From NCBI GenBank assembly GCA_005884255.1, contig VBDL01000041.1, positions 1-15,444 of the forward strand: a stretch of 15,444 nucleotides of DNA. Reading direction: 5' to 3'. The notes beneath the pieces were generated by a model, which saw nothing but the letters and a program-made list of their open reading frames with translations, was not told the origin of the DNA and searched no databases. Both the position numbers and the translations under genes were made by a program. This document shows, piece after piece, positions 8,666 to 15,444 of this stretch (the first letter of the stretch is position 1; each line of letters begins with the position of its first letter). This stretch comes from Betaproteobacteria bacterium (GTDB lineage Bacteria; Pseudomonadota; Gammaproteobacteria; Burkholderiales; Burkholderiaceae_C).

Positions 8666-9525
8666 GGGCATTGATGACCGCTGCGCTGCTTGCCGCCGGC
8701 GTGCCCGCGGTCGCGCAAGGCGTCAAGGCCACCGACGATGCCGGTCAGACGATCGCCCTGCCCCGCCCGGCGCAGCGCGTGATCAGCCTGGCGCCACATC
8801 TGACGGAGCTCGCCTTCGCCGCCGGCGGTGGCGCCGCGGTGGTCGGCGTGATGCGCTACAGCGACTATCCCGAGGCCGCCGCGCGCCTGCCGGTGGTTGG
8901 CGATGCCTTCGCGCTGAACTTCGAAGCCATCGCCAAACTGAAGCCGGACCTCGTGCTCGTGTGGGGCAGCGGGCTCAACGATCGGCAGAAGACGCAGTTG
9001 CGCGCACTCGGCCTGCCGGTGTTCGAAAGCGAGATTCGTGATGTCGAAGGCATTGCGCGCACGCTGCGCACGCTCGGCACGCTGATGGGCACCAGCCCCG
9101 CCGCGGACCTTGTCGCGCGGGAAGTGGAGCGCAACTGGGCCGCGTTGCGCGCCATGTACGCGCAGCGCAAGCCGGTGCGCGTGTTCTTCCAGCTGTGGCG
9201 CGAGCCGCTGATGACGGTCAACCGCGAGCACGTGATCAGCCGCGCGATCGAGGCCTGCGGCGGGCGCAACGTGTTCGCGCAGCTGCCTGCGCTGACTCCC
9301 ACCGTGAGCTGGGAAGCCGCGGTACAGAGCAATCCGCAGTTGCTGGTCACCGCAGGCTCCAAGGTCGAGCCGGCGGATTTCGGGCGCTGGCGCGAGTTCA
9401 GCCGCGTGGATGCGGTCAAGCGCCAGCGACTCGCCGTGATCGACGGCAACCTGCTCGGCCGCATGGGGCCGCGCTTCGTGCAGGGCGCGGCGCAGCTGTG
9501 CGAGGCGATCGACGCGAGCCGTTAG
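8662..9525 (+). CDS. btuF: Periplasmic cobalamin-binding protein BtuF
   Basis: A 287-residue class III substrate-binding protein that captures vitamin B12 in the periplasm and docks it on BtuCD. A short signal peptide (MRALMTAALLAAGVPAVA, predicted cleavage before Q19) is followed by RVISLAPHLTELAFAAGGG and MRYSDYPEAA, which closely follow the E. coli BtuF pattern (RVITLSPANTELAFAAG...YSDYP). Also present are LKPDLVLVWGSG, VFFQLWREPLMTV, IEACGGRNVFA and a C-terminal QGAAQLCEAI. The ATG at 8662 overlaps the nth stop as ATGA; an ATG at 8674 is an alternative that shortens the signal peptide. The open frame runs much further upstream, but that part is a shadow of rnfB and nth. It converges on btuD with overlapping stop codons. 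Related haem or siderophore binders exist; the adjacent B12-regulated btuBCD makes cobalamin the best call. Confidence 0.9.
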   Translation: MRALMTAALLAAGVPAVAQGVKATDDAGQTIALPRPAQRVISLAPHLTELAFAAGGGAAVVGVMRYSDYPEAAARLPVVGDAFALNFEAIAKLKPDLVLVWGSGLNDRQKTQLRALGLPVFESEIRDVEGIARTLRTLGTLMGTSPAADLVAREVERNWAALRAMYAQRKPVRVFFQLWREPLMTVNREHVISRAIEACGGRNVFAQLPALTPTVSWEAAVQSNPQLLVTAGSKVEPADFGRWREFSRVDAVKRQRLAVIDGNLLGRMGPRFVQGAAQLCEAIDASR

Positions 9526-10238
9526 GCTGCTGCCCACACGCCGTCGATCGCGCGCCACTCACAGCCATAGGCGCGCTTCAGACGCGCCGCTTGCAGCATC
9601 GCATCCACCGGCCCGGCTTCCCAGGCGCCGTCTTCGCCATACAGCGCCAGCACATGCGTCGCCGTGCGTGCGATCCAGTTGACGTCGTGCGCACTGACGA
9701 CCAACGCGGCATCGCTCAACGCGGACAGCCAGCGCGCCACTTGCAGCTGATGCGCCGGGTCCTGGAAAGCCACTGGCTCGTCCATCAGCATCAGCGGGGC
9801 GCCCTGCAGCGCGCACTGCGCGAGCGCGACGCGCTGGCGCTCGCCGCCGGACAGTTGCAACACATCGCGCTCGGCCAGCGCGCCCGCATCCAAGTCGGAC
9901 AGCGTCCCTTCGATGGCGCGCACGCCGGGCACGACGATCGAGAGTTCCAGCAAGCGGCGCACGCTGATCGGAAACCGGTCGCTGTGATGCTGTGCCGCGA
10001 AGGCGCGCACGCTGGCCGCATCCAGCGCCGGCCACTGATGCTGTTCCCGATCCAGCCATAGCACCGCACCGCTGCGCTGCGGCACGGACAGCCCGGCCAG
10101 CGCGCGCAGCAGGCTGCTCTTGCCCACGGCATTGCGGCCGATCACACACCAGCGCTCGCCAAGCTTCGCTTGCCAGCGCAGATCGCGCACCAGGCAGTGG
10201 CCGGCCGCATGCAAAGTCAAGCCGCGCGCCTCGATCAT
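9522..10238 (-). CDS. btuD: Cobalamin ABC transporter ATP-binding protein BtuD
   Basis: A 238-residue ABC ATPase that powers vitamin B12 transport through BtuC. Walker A is GRNAVGKSS (34-42), where the usual GPNGAGKS glycine before the variable residue is alanine; the Q-loop glutamine is about Q83 in AAQHH. The signature is LSGGERQR (129-136), Walker B LMLMDEP (149-155), and the H-loop H184 in SAHD. All motor motifs are present. The ATG at 10238 is chosen because it overlaps the btuC stop as ATGA and because MIEARGLTLHAAG starts the first ABC strand; the frame stays open further upstream but overlaps btuC. The length matches E. coli BtuD (249). The gene is last in btuBCD and its TAA overlaps the convergent btuF TAG. 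Confidence 0.9.
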   Translation of the reverse strand: MIEARGLTLHAAGHCLVRDLRWQAKLGERWCVIGRNAVGKSSLLRALAGLSVPQRSGAVLWLDREQHQWPALDAASVRAFAAQHHSDRFPISVRRLLELSIVVPGVRAIEGTLSDLDAGALAERDVLQLSGGERQRVALAQCALQGAPLMLMDEPVAFQDPAHQLQVARWLSALSDAALVVSAHDVNWIARTATHVLALYGEDGAWEAGPVDAMLQAARLKRAYGCEWRAIDGVWAAA

Positions 10239-11152
10239 CGCGAGCTCCGCGCGAGAAAGACGATGAACAGCGGCGCGCCGATCAACGCCATCACCGCACC
10301 CACCGGCAACTCGAGCGGCGGTGCGACGCTGCGTGCAGCGAGATCCGCCGCGGCCAGCAAGGTCGCGCCGCCGAGCGCGGACAGTGCCGCCAGCTGCCGC
10401 GTCGCATGCACGCCCGCCAGGCGCAGGCCCTGCGGCACCACCAGTCCAACGAAGCCGATGGCGCCGGCGCTGGCGACGGCAATGCCGGCAGCCAGCGACG
10501 CGGCGACCAGCAGCTCCAGCCGCAGCCGGCGCACCGGCTCGCCGAGCAGCGCGGCGGCCTCGCTGCCGAGCATCAGCCGATCGACACCGCGCGCGCGCCA
10601 CTGCAGCAGCAGCATGAAGGCGACGGCCGCAGCCAAGCCCCAGGCACCGCCTTGCGCTCCCGACAGATCGCCGACCAGCCAGAAGATCGCGCCGCGCAGG
10701 CGCTGGTCCGGCGTCAAGGTGAGCAGCAGGGTCGACGCGGCGCCGCTCAGCGCCGCGAGCATCGCGCCGGTGAGGATCAGCCGAGCCGACGCATCGTCGT
10801 GCGAAGCCAGCGCCGAGCGCGTCAGCGCGAGCAGCAGCAGCCCAGCCGCCAGCGCGCCGATGCCCGCGCCCAGCCACAGCCCCGCGCCGAGCATCAGCGC
10901 GAGCAAGGCGCCCACCGATGCGCCACCTGAGGTACCGAGCACGTAGGGATCGGCCAGCGGATTGCGCAGCAGCACCTGGAGCGCCAGCCCCGCCTGCGCC
11001 AGCAGCGCGCCCACGCCGGCGGCCGCGAGCAGGCGCGGCGCGCGCAGGCTGACGATCATCTCGGCATCCAGGCCGCCGGCGCCGAGCAGCAGCGACGCGC
11101 TGAAGATCAGCAGCGCCGCCACCGTGAGCGCGGCGGCCCAGCGCCGCGTCAC
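10235..11152 (-). CDS. btuC: Cobalamin ABC transporter permease BtuC (FecCD family)
   Basis: A 305-residue, very hydrophobic inner-membrane permease of the FecCD/BtuC family, which normally has ten helices. Hallmarks are LRAPRLLAAAGVGALLAQAG, LLRNPLADPYVLGTSGGASV (61-80), FWLVGDLSG (158-165) and AIGFVGLVVPQGLRLAG (231-247). The last block usually reads GFVGLVxPH; here histidine is glutamine (Q241). The helix EPVRRLRLELL region carries the coupling loop for BtuD. The start is GTG at 11152, which overlaps the btuB stop as GTGA and places the first helix (AAALTVAALLIFSASLLLG) at the N-terminus; an open extension to 11392 is shadow of btuB. The ATPase start overlaps its stop. The B12 assignment depends on the btuB-riboswitch context; the family also carries haem and siderophores. 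Confidence 0.88.
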   Translation of the reverse strand: MTRRWAAALTVAALLIFSASLLLGAGGLDAEMIVSLRAPRLLAAAGVGALLAQAGLALQVLLRNPLADPYVLGTSGGASVGALLALMLGAGLWLGAGIGALAAGLLLLALTRSALASHDDASARLILTGAMLAALSGAASTLLLTLTPDQRLRGAIFWLVGDLSGAQGGAWGLAAAVAFMLLLQWRARGVDRLMLGSEAAALLGEPVRRLRLELLVAASLAAGIAVASAGAIGFVGLVVPQGLRLAGVHATRQLAALSALGGATLLAAADLAARSVAPPLELPVGAVMALIGAPLFIVFLARSSR

Positions 11153-12969
11153 GGCATGCGCGCGACGAGCTGCAGGCTCAAGCTGCGCGGTGCCGGCGTG
11201 TAGCCCAGCACCTCCGGCGTGCGGCTGTTGCCCGCGTTCTCGAGCTTCGCCCCCACGCGCCATGTCGGATTGATCTGCCACTGTGTCGTCAGGTCCAGCG
11301 TCGTGCGGGCGGGGTTGCTCGCGTCCGCAAAGGTCAGCGGGTCCAGGTCCGCTCTTTCGCCAGTGTGCCGCAGCGCCGCGCCCCATTGCCACGGTCCCTG
11401 GACCACTCGGTAGTTCAGCGCCAGCGATCGCCGCGCACGGCGCTTAAGCCGCGCATCGGTGTCGGCGTTGCGCGGGTCCTGCAGCGTGGCCTCGACGCCA
11501 AGGCGGCCCGGCCCCACATCAAGCTGTCCCATCAGCTCGACGCCCGTGTTTCGGGCACGAGCGATGTTGCCCGAGACGAAGGTGACGGGGTCGAAGGCGA
11601 TCAGGTCGCGCTGTCGTTGCACGAAAACCGCGGCGCGCACGAGCTGCGGCCCGCGCGCCCATTGCAGCGCTGCCTCGAGATTGCGCGAGCGCTCGGGTTT
11701 GAGCGCAACACCGCCTGAATACTGCAGGTCCGAGAAGGTCGGCGCGTTGAATGCGGTGGAGGCCTGAGCGCTGAGCCTCCACTCGGGCGTCACGGCATAC
11801 CCCAGCGCAATGAGCCCAGTGGTGGCGCTGCCATAGTCGCTGCTGTGATCTCGGCGCAGGTTGGTCTGCCACTCCAGTACATCGCCGGGTGCATCGGTGC
11901 CCCGCCGGTTGCTGGTGGGCGTGCCGAACTCGATGTCGTCGAAACGCTCGGTCTTGCGCTCTATGCTGCCTTGCAAGGCTTGATTCGCGCCCAGCGCCCA
12001 CTGCAGCTGGGCACCGGCTTGGTTCGTGTGGTTCTGTCCTCGCGTAGCGAAACCGGTGGGATCAGTGAAGCGCTCCAGCGTCGAGCCGAGATCCACATCC
12101 AACCGCAATGCCGGCGTAAGCGCGTGGCGGCTATTCAGCGACCCGACCTCGAGATAGGTCATCAGGACATCGCCTAGCCCGGGCGTATAGCCATCGTAGG
12201 CGCTACGCGTGCGGTCGCCCATCCAGCTCAGTGTGGTCTCGTGCCCCTCGGCCCAGCCCTGCCGCAGGCGCAGGTTCGCGCCCTGCTGCGCAGCGCCGTC
12301 GCGATCCGGGTTGGCGCCGCTTTCTGGCGTGCGGGCGGAATAGCCTTCGGTGCCGCGCGCTGAGATCGACGCCGAGAGGCGCGTCGCTTGCGCGTCCTGC
12401 CCCCATCGCGCGCCGCCCGAAGCGGCCGTGCTCCACGAGCCGCGCGAACCGGCCGAGATGCTGGCCTGCGGATCGGTCCCGCGACGCGTGAAGATCTGGA
12501 TCACGCCACCCACGGCCTGCGATCCGTAGAGGCTGGACACGTTGCCACGCACGATCTCGATGCGCTCGATCTGGTCCACGGGGATGTGCTGGAACGAGCC
12601 CAGCCCGAAGTCGGCGCGGTTGATCGGCACGCCGTCGACCAGCACAAGCGTCTGCCGGCTGTCGCCGCCACGCAGGAACACGCTGGTCTGCGAGCCGAGC
12701 GGACCGGTCTGCGCGATGTCGGCGCTCGTCAGGCTGCGCAACAGCGACGGCAGGTCAGTCGATTGCGACTGCTCGATCTCCTGCCGCGTGATGACGCGCG
12801 TGCTGGGCAGCGCATCGGGCAAGGACTGCTCGGTGCGCGCGGCGGTGACGACGATCACCTGGCCGGCATCTTCACCACGCGCGGCGGCCGACGCCAGGGC
12901 AAGAACAACGGCCGCATGTACGGCGGCCGGACGGAATGCCGCACAAGCGCGGCGGGAGGGGAACTTCAT
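11149..12969 (-). CDS. btuB: TonB-dependent outer-membrane vitamin B12 receptor BtuB
   Basis: A 606-residue TonB-dependent receptor that imports cobalamin across the outer membrane. A basic N-terminus and hydrophobic core (to about residue 31) form the signal peptide. QVIVVTAARTEQ at about 37-48 resembles the BtuB TonB box (DTLVVTA). The plug follows (VFLRGGDSRQTLVLVDGVPINRADFG and IEIVRGNVSSLYGSQAVGGVIQI, to about 163), then a barrel of amphipathic strands. E. coli BtuB has 614 residues. The protein ends VARMP with no terminal Phe or Trp. The ATG at 12969 fits the signal peptide but has no Shine-Dalgarno sequence nearby; upstream in-frame starts (GTG at 13035) lack signal-peptide character. 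A cobalamin riboswitch lies in the leader and the stop overlaps btuC as GTGA. Confidence 0.92.
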   Translation of the reverse strand: MKFPSRRACAAFRPAAVHAAVVLALASAAARGEDAGQVIVVTAARTEQSLPDALPSTRVITRQEIEQSQSTDLPSLLRSLTSADIAQTGPLGSQTSVFLRGGDSRQTLVLVDGVPINRADFGLGSFQHIPVDQIERIEIVRGNVSSLYGSQAVGGVIQIFTRRGTDPQASISAGSRGSWSTAASGGARWGQDAQATRLSASISARGTEGYSARTPESGANPDRDGAAQQGANLRLRQGWAEGHETTLSWMGDRTRSAYDGYTPGLGDVLMTYLEVGSLNSRHALTPALRLDVDLGSTLERFTDPTGFATRGQNHTNQAGAQLQWALGANQALQGSIERKTERFDDIEFGTPTSNRRGTDAPGDVLEWQTNLRRDHSSDYGSATTGLIALGYAVTPEWRLSAQASTAFNAPTFSDLQYSGGVALKPERSRNLEAALQWARGPQLVRAAVFVQRQRDLIAFDPVTFVSGNIARARNTGVELMGQLDVGPGRLGVEATLQDPRNADTDARLKRRARRSLALNYRVVQGPWQWGAALRHTGERADLDPLTFADASNPARTTLDLTTQWQINPTWRVGAKLENAGNSRTPEVLGYTPAPRSLSLQLVARMP

Positions 12970-13052
12970 GGCGGGACAACAATGACAAGCACCCGCACCA
13001 CCTTCCCCGGCGGCGCGAGCCACACGACGTGCCACCGGCGGCGGCGCATCAC

Positions 13053-13357
13053 CCGTTGGCCGGTATCCGGGCTGGCGGAGACGACCCGCGCGACCTTCCC
13101 AGAGTGGCTTGCACTCCAGTGGTCAGCGCGCGGGCTGGCGATGCGCTCAAGGAAACGCCGGGCCGCCCCAAGTTTCCTTGACCCCCTCGGGGGGCGGAAA
13201 CGGCGCAGCCGTTTCCTGGGGGCCCTATGAACGCATCGTCGTCCGCTTACCGTTGCGGGGGCAGCGCAGGCGGGACCGCTGTCGCGGCGTGGCGACTTCG
13301 ACCCTCTGCTTCCCGTTTAACTGCACCGACCGAAGGGGCCGGCGCGAGCACCAACGG
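13053..13357 (-). promoter_or_regulatory. Cobalamin (AdoCbl-type) riboswitch in the btuB leader
   Basis: Reading the minus strand: P1 arms CCGTT (13357-13353) and AACGG (13057-13053) pair perfectly. Between them lie GGTGC and TTAAACGGGAA, the highly conserved core GCCCCCGCAACGGTAAGCGG (13262-13243), CCACTG...CTCTGGGAAGG, and a B12 box AGCCCGGATACCGGCC (13073-13058). These are hallmarks of the cobalamin riboswitch in the right order. The aptamer is about 305 nt, but about 100 nt (13238-13139) is an extra arm closed by CGATGCG/CGCATCG; without it the size is ordinary. The start codon of btuB lies about 84 nt past P1. No terminator with a U tract is seen, so control of translation initiation is more likely. 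Confidence 0.92.
13146..13226. repeat. Hairpin-rich repeat-like block inside the riboswitch arm
   Basis: Three inverted repeats follow one another: TCAAGGAAAC (13147-13156) with GTTTCCTTGA (13172-13181); CCCCC-TC-GGGGGG (13182-13194); and GGAAACGG (13196-13203) with CCGTTTCC (13209-13216), then GGGGGCCC. The three-hairpin, G/C-block design with the shared GGAAAC element resembles dispersed intergenic REP-like repeats of Burkholderiales. Only one copy is in this window, so calling it a repeat family is inference. Confidence 0.5.
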
Positions 13358-13362
13358 CGCGA

Positions 13363-13388
13363 ATCGTAACAGGCAGCACGCCTACAAT
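13363..13388. promoter_or_regulatory. Divergent candidate -10 elements for btuB and zapB/zapA
   Basis: On the minus strand TACGAT (13368-13363) would start transcription at about 13356, the first bases of riboswitch P1. On the plus strand TACAAT (13383-13388) would start at about 13395, 30 nt before the zapB-like ATG. Neither has a good -35 at 16-18 bp, and the expected minus-strand -35 position falls on the plus-strand -10, so the two promoters would compete. Offered as candidates only. Confidence 0.35.
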
Positions 13389-13424
13389 GCCGCATCCCCT
13401 GAGCTTCAGGACCGCAGTCCCGCC

Positions 13425-13640
13425 ATGCCGACCATCGAAGAGATCGCCGAACGCGTCGAGCGCCTGCTGCTGCGACACGAGGAACTCAAGCGCACCAACG
13501 CGTTGCTGCAGCAGCAGCTGGCCACGGTGACCGGCGAGCGCGACAGCCTGCGCTCGCGCTTGGGCGCAGCACGCTCGCGCATCGATGCGCTGCTCGAGCG
13601 CCTGCCCGCTGATGGCGAGTCCGAAGGGAGCATCCGGTGA
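13425..13640 (+). CDS. Small ZapB-like coiled-coil protein (TIGR02449/DUF904 type)
   Basis: A 71-residue protein that is almost entirely one predicted coiled coil: IEEIAERVERLLLRHEELKRTNALLQQQLATVTGERDSLRSRLGAARSRIDALLERL shows regular leucine/isoleucine heptads, followed by a short acidic, flexible end. Small coiled-coil proteins of this type lie directly upstream of zapA in many beta- and gammaproteobacteria and resemble ZapB, which bundles Z-ring components through ZapA. The start at 13425 is chosen because the coiled coil begins at once; the open frame extends to 13227 but would cross the riboswitch region and is low-complexity. No strong Shine-Dalgarno sequence precedes it. Its TGA overlaps the zapA GTG as GTGA, implying coupled synthesis of the pair. 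A direct division role is inferred. Confidence 0.8.
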   Translation: MPTIEEIAERVERLLLRHEELKRTNALLQQQLATVTGERDSLRSRLGAARSRIDALLERLPADGESEGSIR

Positions 13641-13936
13641 AGCAGCTCGAAGTGACGATCATGGGGCAGAGCTACATCCTCGGCTGCCCCGAAGGCGGCG
13701 AGACGTCGCTGCTCGAAGCGGTGGGCGAGGTCGATCGCGAGATGAGCGCCATCCGCGATGCCGGCAAGGTGAAGGCGCGCGAGCGCATCGCGGTGCTGGC
13801 GGCACTGAACCTCGCTTACGCTTTGGCGCAAAGACCGGTGCAGCGCGCCGCGGCGGCCGTTGCGCCAGCGGTCGATCTCGCTGCGCTTGCCCACCGCCTG
13901 GACGAAGCCCTCGCCGACGACGGCCAATTGCTCTGA
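13637..13936 (+). CDS. zapA: Cell division protein ZapA
   Basis: A 99-residue FtsZ-associated protein that crosslinks FtsZ filaments and stabilises the Z-ring at midcell. The N-terminal globular part (KQLEVTIMGQSYILGCPEGGETSLLEAVGEVDREMSAIRDAGKV) follows the ZapA pattern (I-x-G-x-x-Y/L-x-x-x-C-P then a helix), and ERIAVLAALNLAYALAQ matches the family's conserved VFIAALNISYELAQ helix. The C-terminal half is a helical, Ala-rich dimerisation segment (to LAHRLDEALADDGQLL). The start is a GTG overlapping the upstream stop (GTGA), consistent with translational coupling to the ZapB-like gene. Length is slightly under the E. coli protein (109). The 6S RNA gene follows 39 nt after the stop, the usual zapA-ssrS neighbourhood. 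Confidence 0.93.
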   Translation: MKQLEVTIMGQSYILGCPEGGETSLLEAVGEVDREMSAIRDAGKVKARERIAVLAALNLAYALAQRPVQRAAAAVAPAVDLAALAHRLDEALADDGQLL

Positions 13937-13940
13937 ATCT

Positions 13941-13969
13941 TCAGCAGCGCGCGATCCAGGCACTAGAAT
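13941..13969 (+). promoter_or_regulatory. Promoter of 6S RNA
   Basis: TAGAAT at 13964-13969 is a near-consensus -10, and the position 7 nt beyond it is G13976, which is exactly the first base of the RNA's closing stem. The -35 is weak: TTCAGC at 18 bp spacing or TCAGCA at 17 bp, each matching about three positions. Confidence 0.6.
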
Positions 13970-13975
13970 GGATTT

Positions 13976-14151
13976 GTCCGCCGCGTTCGCGCGGGTTTTA
14001 TATTTCCTTGAACCAATGCTCATTGAGCACGGGCTTGGAATATCGCCTGAGCTGGTGCGATCGTCTCGCGTCAGATGAACCCGAGGCCAGTGCTGACCTC
14101 GCCCACCTGAACCCCCGCGTTCAGGAATGCGGCCCGCGGTTCGCGACGGAC
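13976..14151 (+). ncRNA. ssrS: 6S RNA
   Basis: A 176-nt RNA right after zapA, the conserved place of ssrS, whose product mimics an open promoter and binds sigma70-RNA polymerase. The ends pair: GTCCG (13976-13980) with CGGAC (14147-14151), CGCG with CGCG, CGCGGG (13990-13995) with CCCGCG (14133-14138), then TTTCCTTGAAC (14003-14013) nearly pairs with GTTCAGGAA (14119-14127). The terminal arm is formed by AGCAC (14026-14030) with GTGCT (14090-14094) and GGGCTTGG with CCGAGGCC, ending in smaller hairpins. The unpaired stretches on both sides form the central bubble. Length is typical (about 180 nt). Ends are inferred from pairing and the promoter. Confidence 0.85.
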
Positions 14152-14177
14152 ACCTTCCGCTGTCGCGCACAAGAACA

Positions 14178-14641
<464 letters not shown>

Positions 14642-14645
<4 letters not shown>

Positions 14646-15444
14646 ATCCGCAGCTCGTCATCGAGCTGCTGCTGCTCGGCTGCGGCACCGGCTTTCTCGC
14701 CGGGCTGCTGGGCATCGGCGGCGGCATGCTGATGGTGCCCTTTCTCACGCTGATCCTCTCGCATCGCGGCGTCGACGCCGGGCTCGCGGTGAAGATGGCG
14801 ATCGCCACGTCGATGGCGACCATCCTCTTCACGTCGCTCTCCAGCGTGCGGGCACACCACAAGCGCGGCGCGGTGCGCTGGGACATCGTGCGCGCGATGG
14901 CGCCGGGCATCGTCGCCGGCGGGCTGTTCGCCGGCGCCGGCGTGTTTGCGCTGCTCAAGGGGCGCTGGCTGGCGCTGTTCTTCGCCAGCTTCGTCGGCTT
15001 CTCGGCGACGCAGATGCTGCGCGGCAGGAAGCCGGCAGCCACACATCAGATGCCCGGTGCAGCCGCTCAAGCAGCGGCGGGCGGGGGCATCGGGTTCGTC
15101 TCGGGCCTCGTCGGCGCCGGCGGCGGATTCATCTCGGTGCCCTTCATGATCTGGTGCAACGTGGCCATCCACAACGCGGTGGCCACCAGCGCGGCGCTCG
15201 GCTTTCCGATCGCGCTGGCCAATACCGCAGGCTATGTCGTGGGAGGATGGTCTCTGCCGGCAAGCCTGCCCGGCGCTTTCGGCTACCTCTACCTGCCGGC
15301 GCTGGCCATCATCGCGAGCGCCAGCGTGCTCTTTGCGCCGCTCGGCGCGCGCGCCGCGCATGCGATCCCGATGGGGCAGCTGCGCAAGGTCTTCGCGCTA
15401 CTGCTGTACGCGCTGGCGGCGTACATGCTGTGGAAGGCTGTGGC
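14642..15444 (+). CDS. TauE/SafE family membrane permease (3' end cut by window)
   Basis: The open frame begins at an ATG overlapping the EVE gene stop (ATGA) and continues for 267 codons without a stop to the window edge. It encodes a polytopic membrane protein with the two-fold repeat typical of TauE/SafE (formerly DUF81): FLAGLLGIGGGMLMVPFL near the N-terminus and FVSGLVGAGGGFISVPFM in the second half, separated by a hydrophilic linker (RGRKPAATHQMPGAAAQ). About eight hydrophobic segments are visible. Family members export sulfite, sulfoacetate or other organic anions, but most are uncharacterised and the substrate is unknown here. Usual lengths are 250-270, so only a few residues are probably missing. 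Confidence 0.9.

Noticed and set aside
12993..13052. Rho-independent terminator as the riboswitch expression platform
   Set aside because: GC-rich repeats (GCGCCGCCG twice) can fold weakly, but no strong stem followed by a T run is present before btuB.
12388..13230. Plus-strand open frame of 280 codons over the btuB 5' end and the riboswitch
   Set aside because: Covers antisense coding and structured RNA; no domain, Arg/Gly/Thr-rich shadow.
13227..13424. N-terminal extension of the ZapB-like frame
   Set aside because: Would encode low-complexity sequence over the riboswitch core and both candidate promoters; the coiled coil starts at 13425.
13981..14005. Intrinsic terminator for zapA
   Set aside because: The hairpin and T run look convincing, but the same bases pair with 14133-14151 as the 6S closing stem and lie just after its promoter; kept as an alternative fold rather than a terminator call.

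Overview
This window is GC-rich and densely coded, and reads as chromosomal DNA of a betaproteobacterium, most likely Burkholderiales (Rubrivivax/Leptothrix/Comamonadaceae-like). The supports are the gene families (an iscR-iscS-iscU start, uvrB divergent from an aromatic/aspartate aminotransferase, a Cys-type intracellular PHB depolymerase, a soluble RnfB next to nth, and zapA followed by 6S RNA) and the strong G/C third-position bias. The genus is an inference. No phage, insertion sequence, CRISPR array, tRNA or rRNA was seen.

Layout: (1) 1-1960, minus strand: the first codons of iscU, then iscS and iscR, behind a promoter with two IscR type-1-like sites and a strong leader palindrome. (2) 1977-4546, minus strand: uvrB followed by a low-molecular-weight protein-tyrosine phosphatase in an ATGA overlap. 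(3) 4632-5882, plus strand: an aspartate/aromatic aminotransferase and its hairpin terminator. (4) 6033-7349: intracellular PHB depolymerase phaZ. (5) 7362-9525, plus strand: rnfB-like ferredoxin, nth and btuF, each overlapping the next by 4 nt. (6) 9522-12969, minus strand: btuB, btuC and btuD, also chained by 4-nt overlaps, running convergently into btuF so that the two stop codons overlap. (7) 12970-13424: a non-coding region holding a cobalamin riboswitch for btuB; a peripheral arm of the riboswitch carries a roughly 80-nt hairpin-rich block that looks like an inserted repeat. (8) 13425-14151, plus strand: a ZapB-like coiled-coil protein, zapA and 6S RNA. (9) 14178-15444: an EVE-domain protein and a TauE/SafE permease that runs off the window end.

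How the parts work together: the isc genes supply iron-sulfur clusters under IscR feedback, and RnfB and Nth are themselves Fe-S proteins. BtuB (outer membrane), BtuF (periplasm) and BtuCD (inner membrane) form a complete vitamin B12 import route, but only btuBCD lies behind the riboswitch; btuF is tied to the rnfB-nth transcript. ZapB-like/ZapA act in Z-ring assembly, and 6S RNA is a global regulator of RNA polymerase. Most of the window is conserved housekeeping sequence. The most unusual items are the repeat-like block inside the riboswitch arm, the split B12 operon, a possible mini-ORF coupled to btuB, and the paired IscR sites with a palindromic leader.
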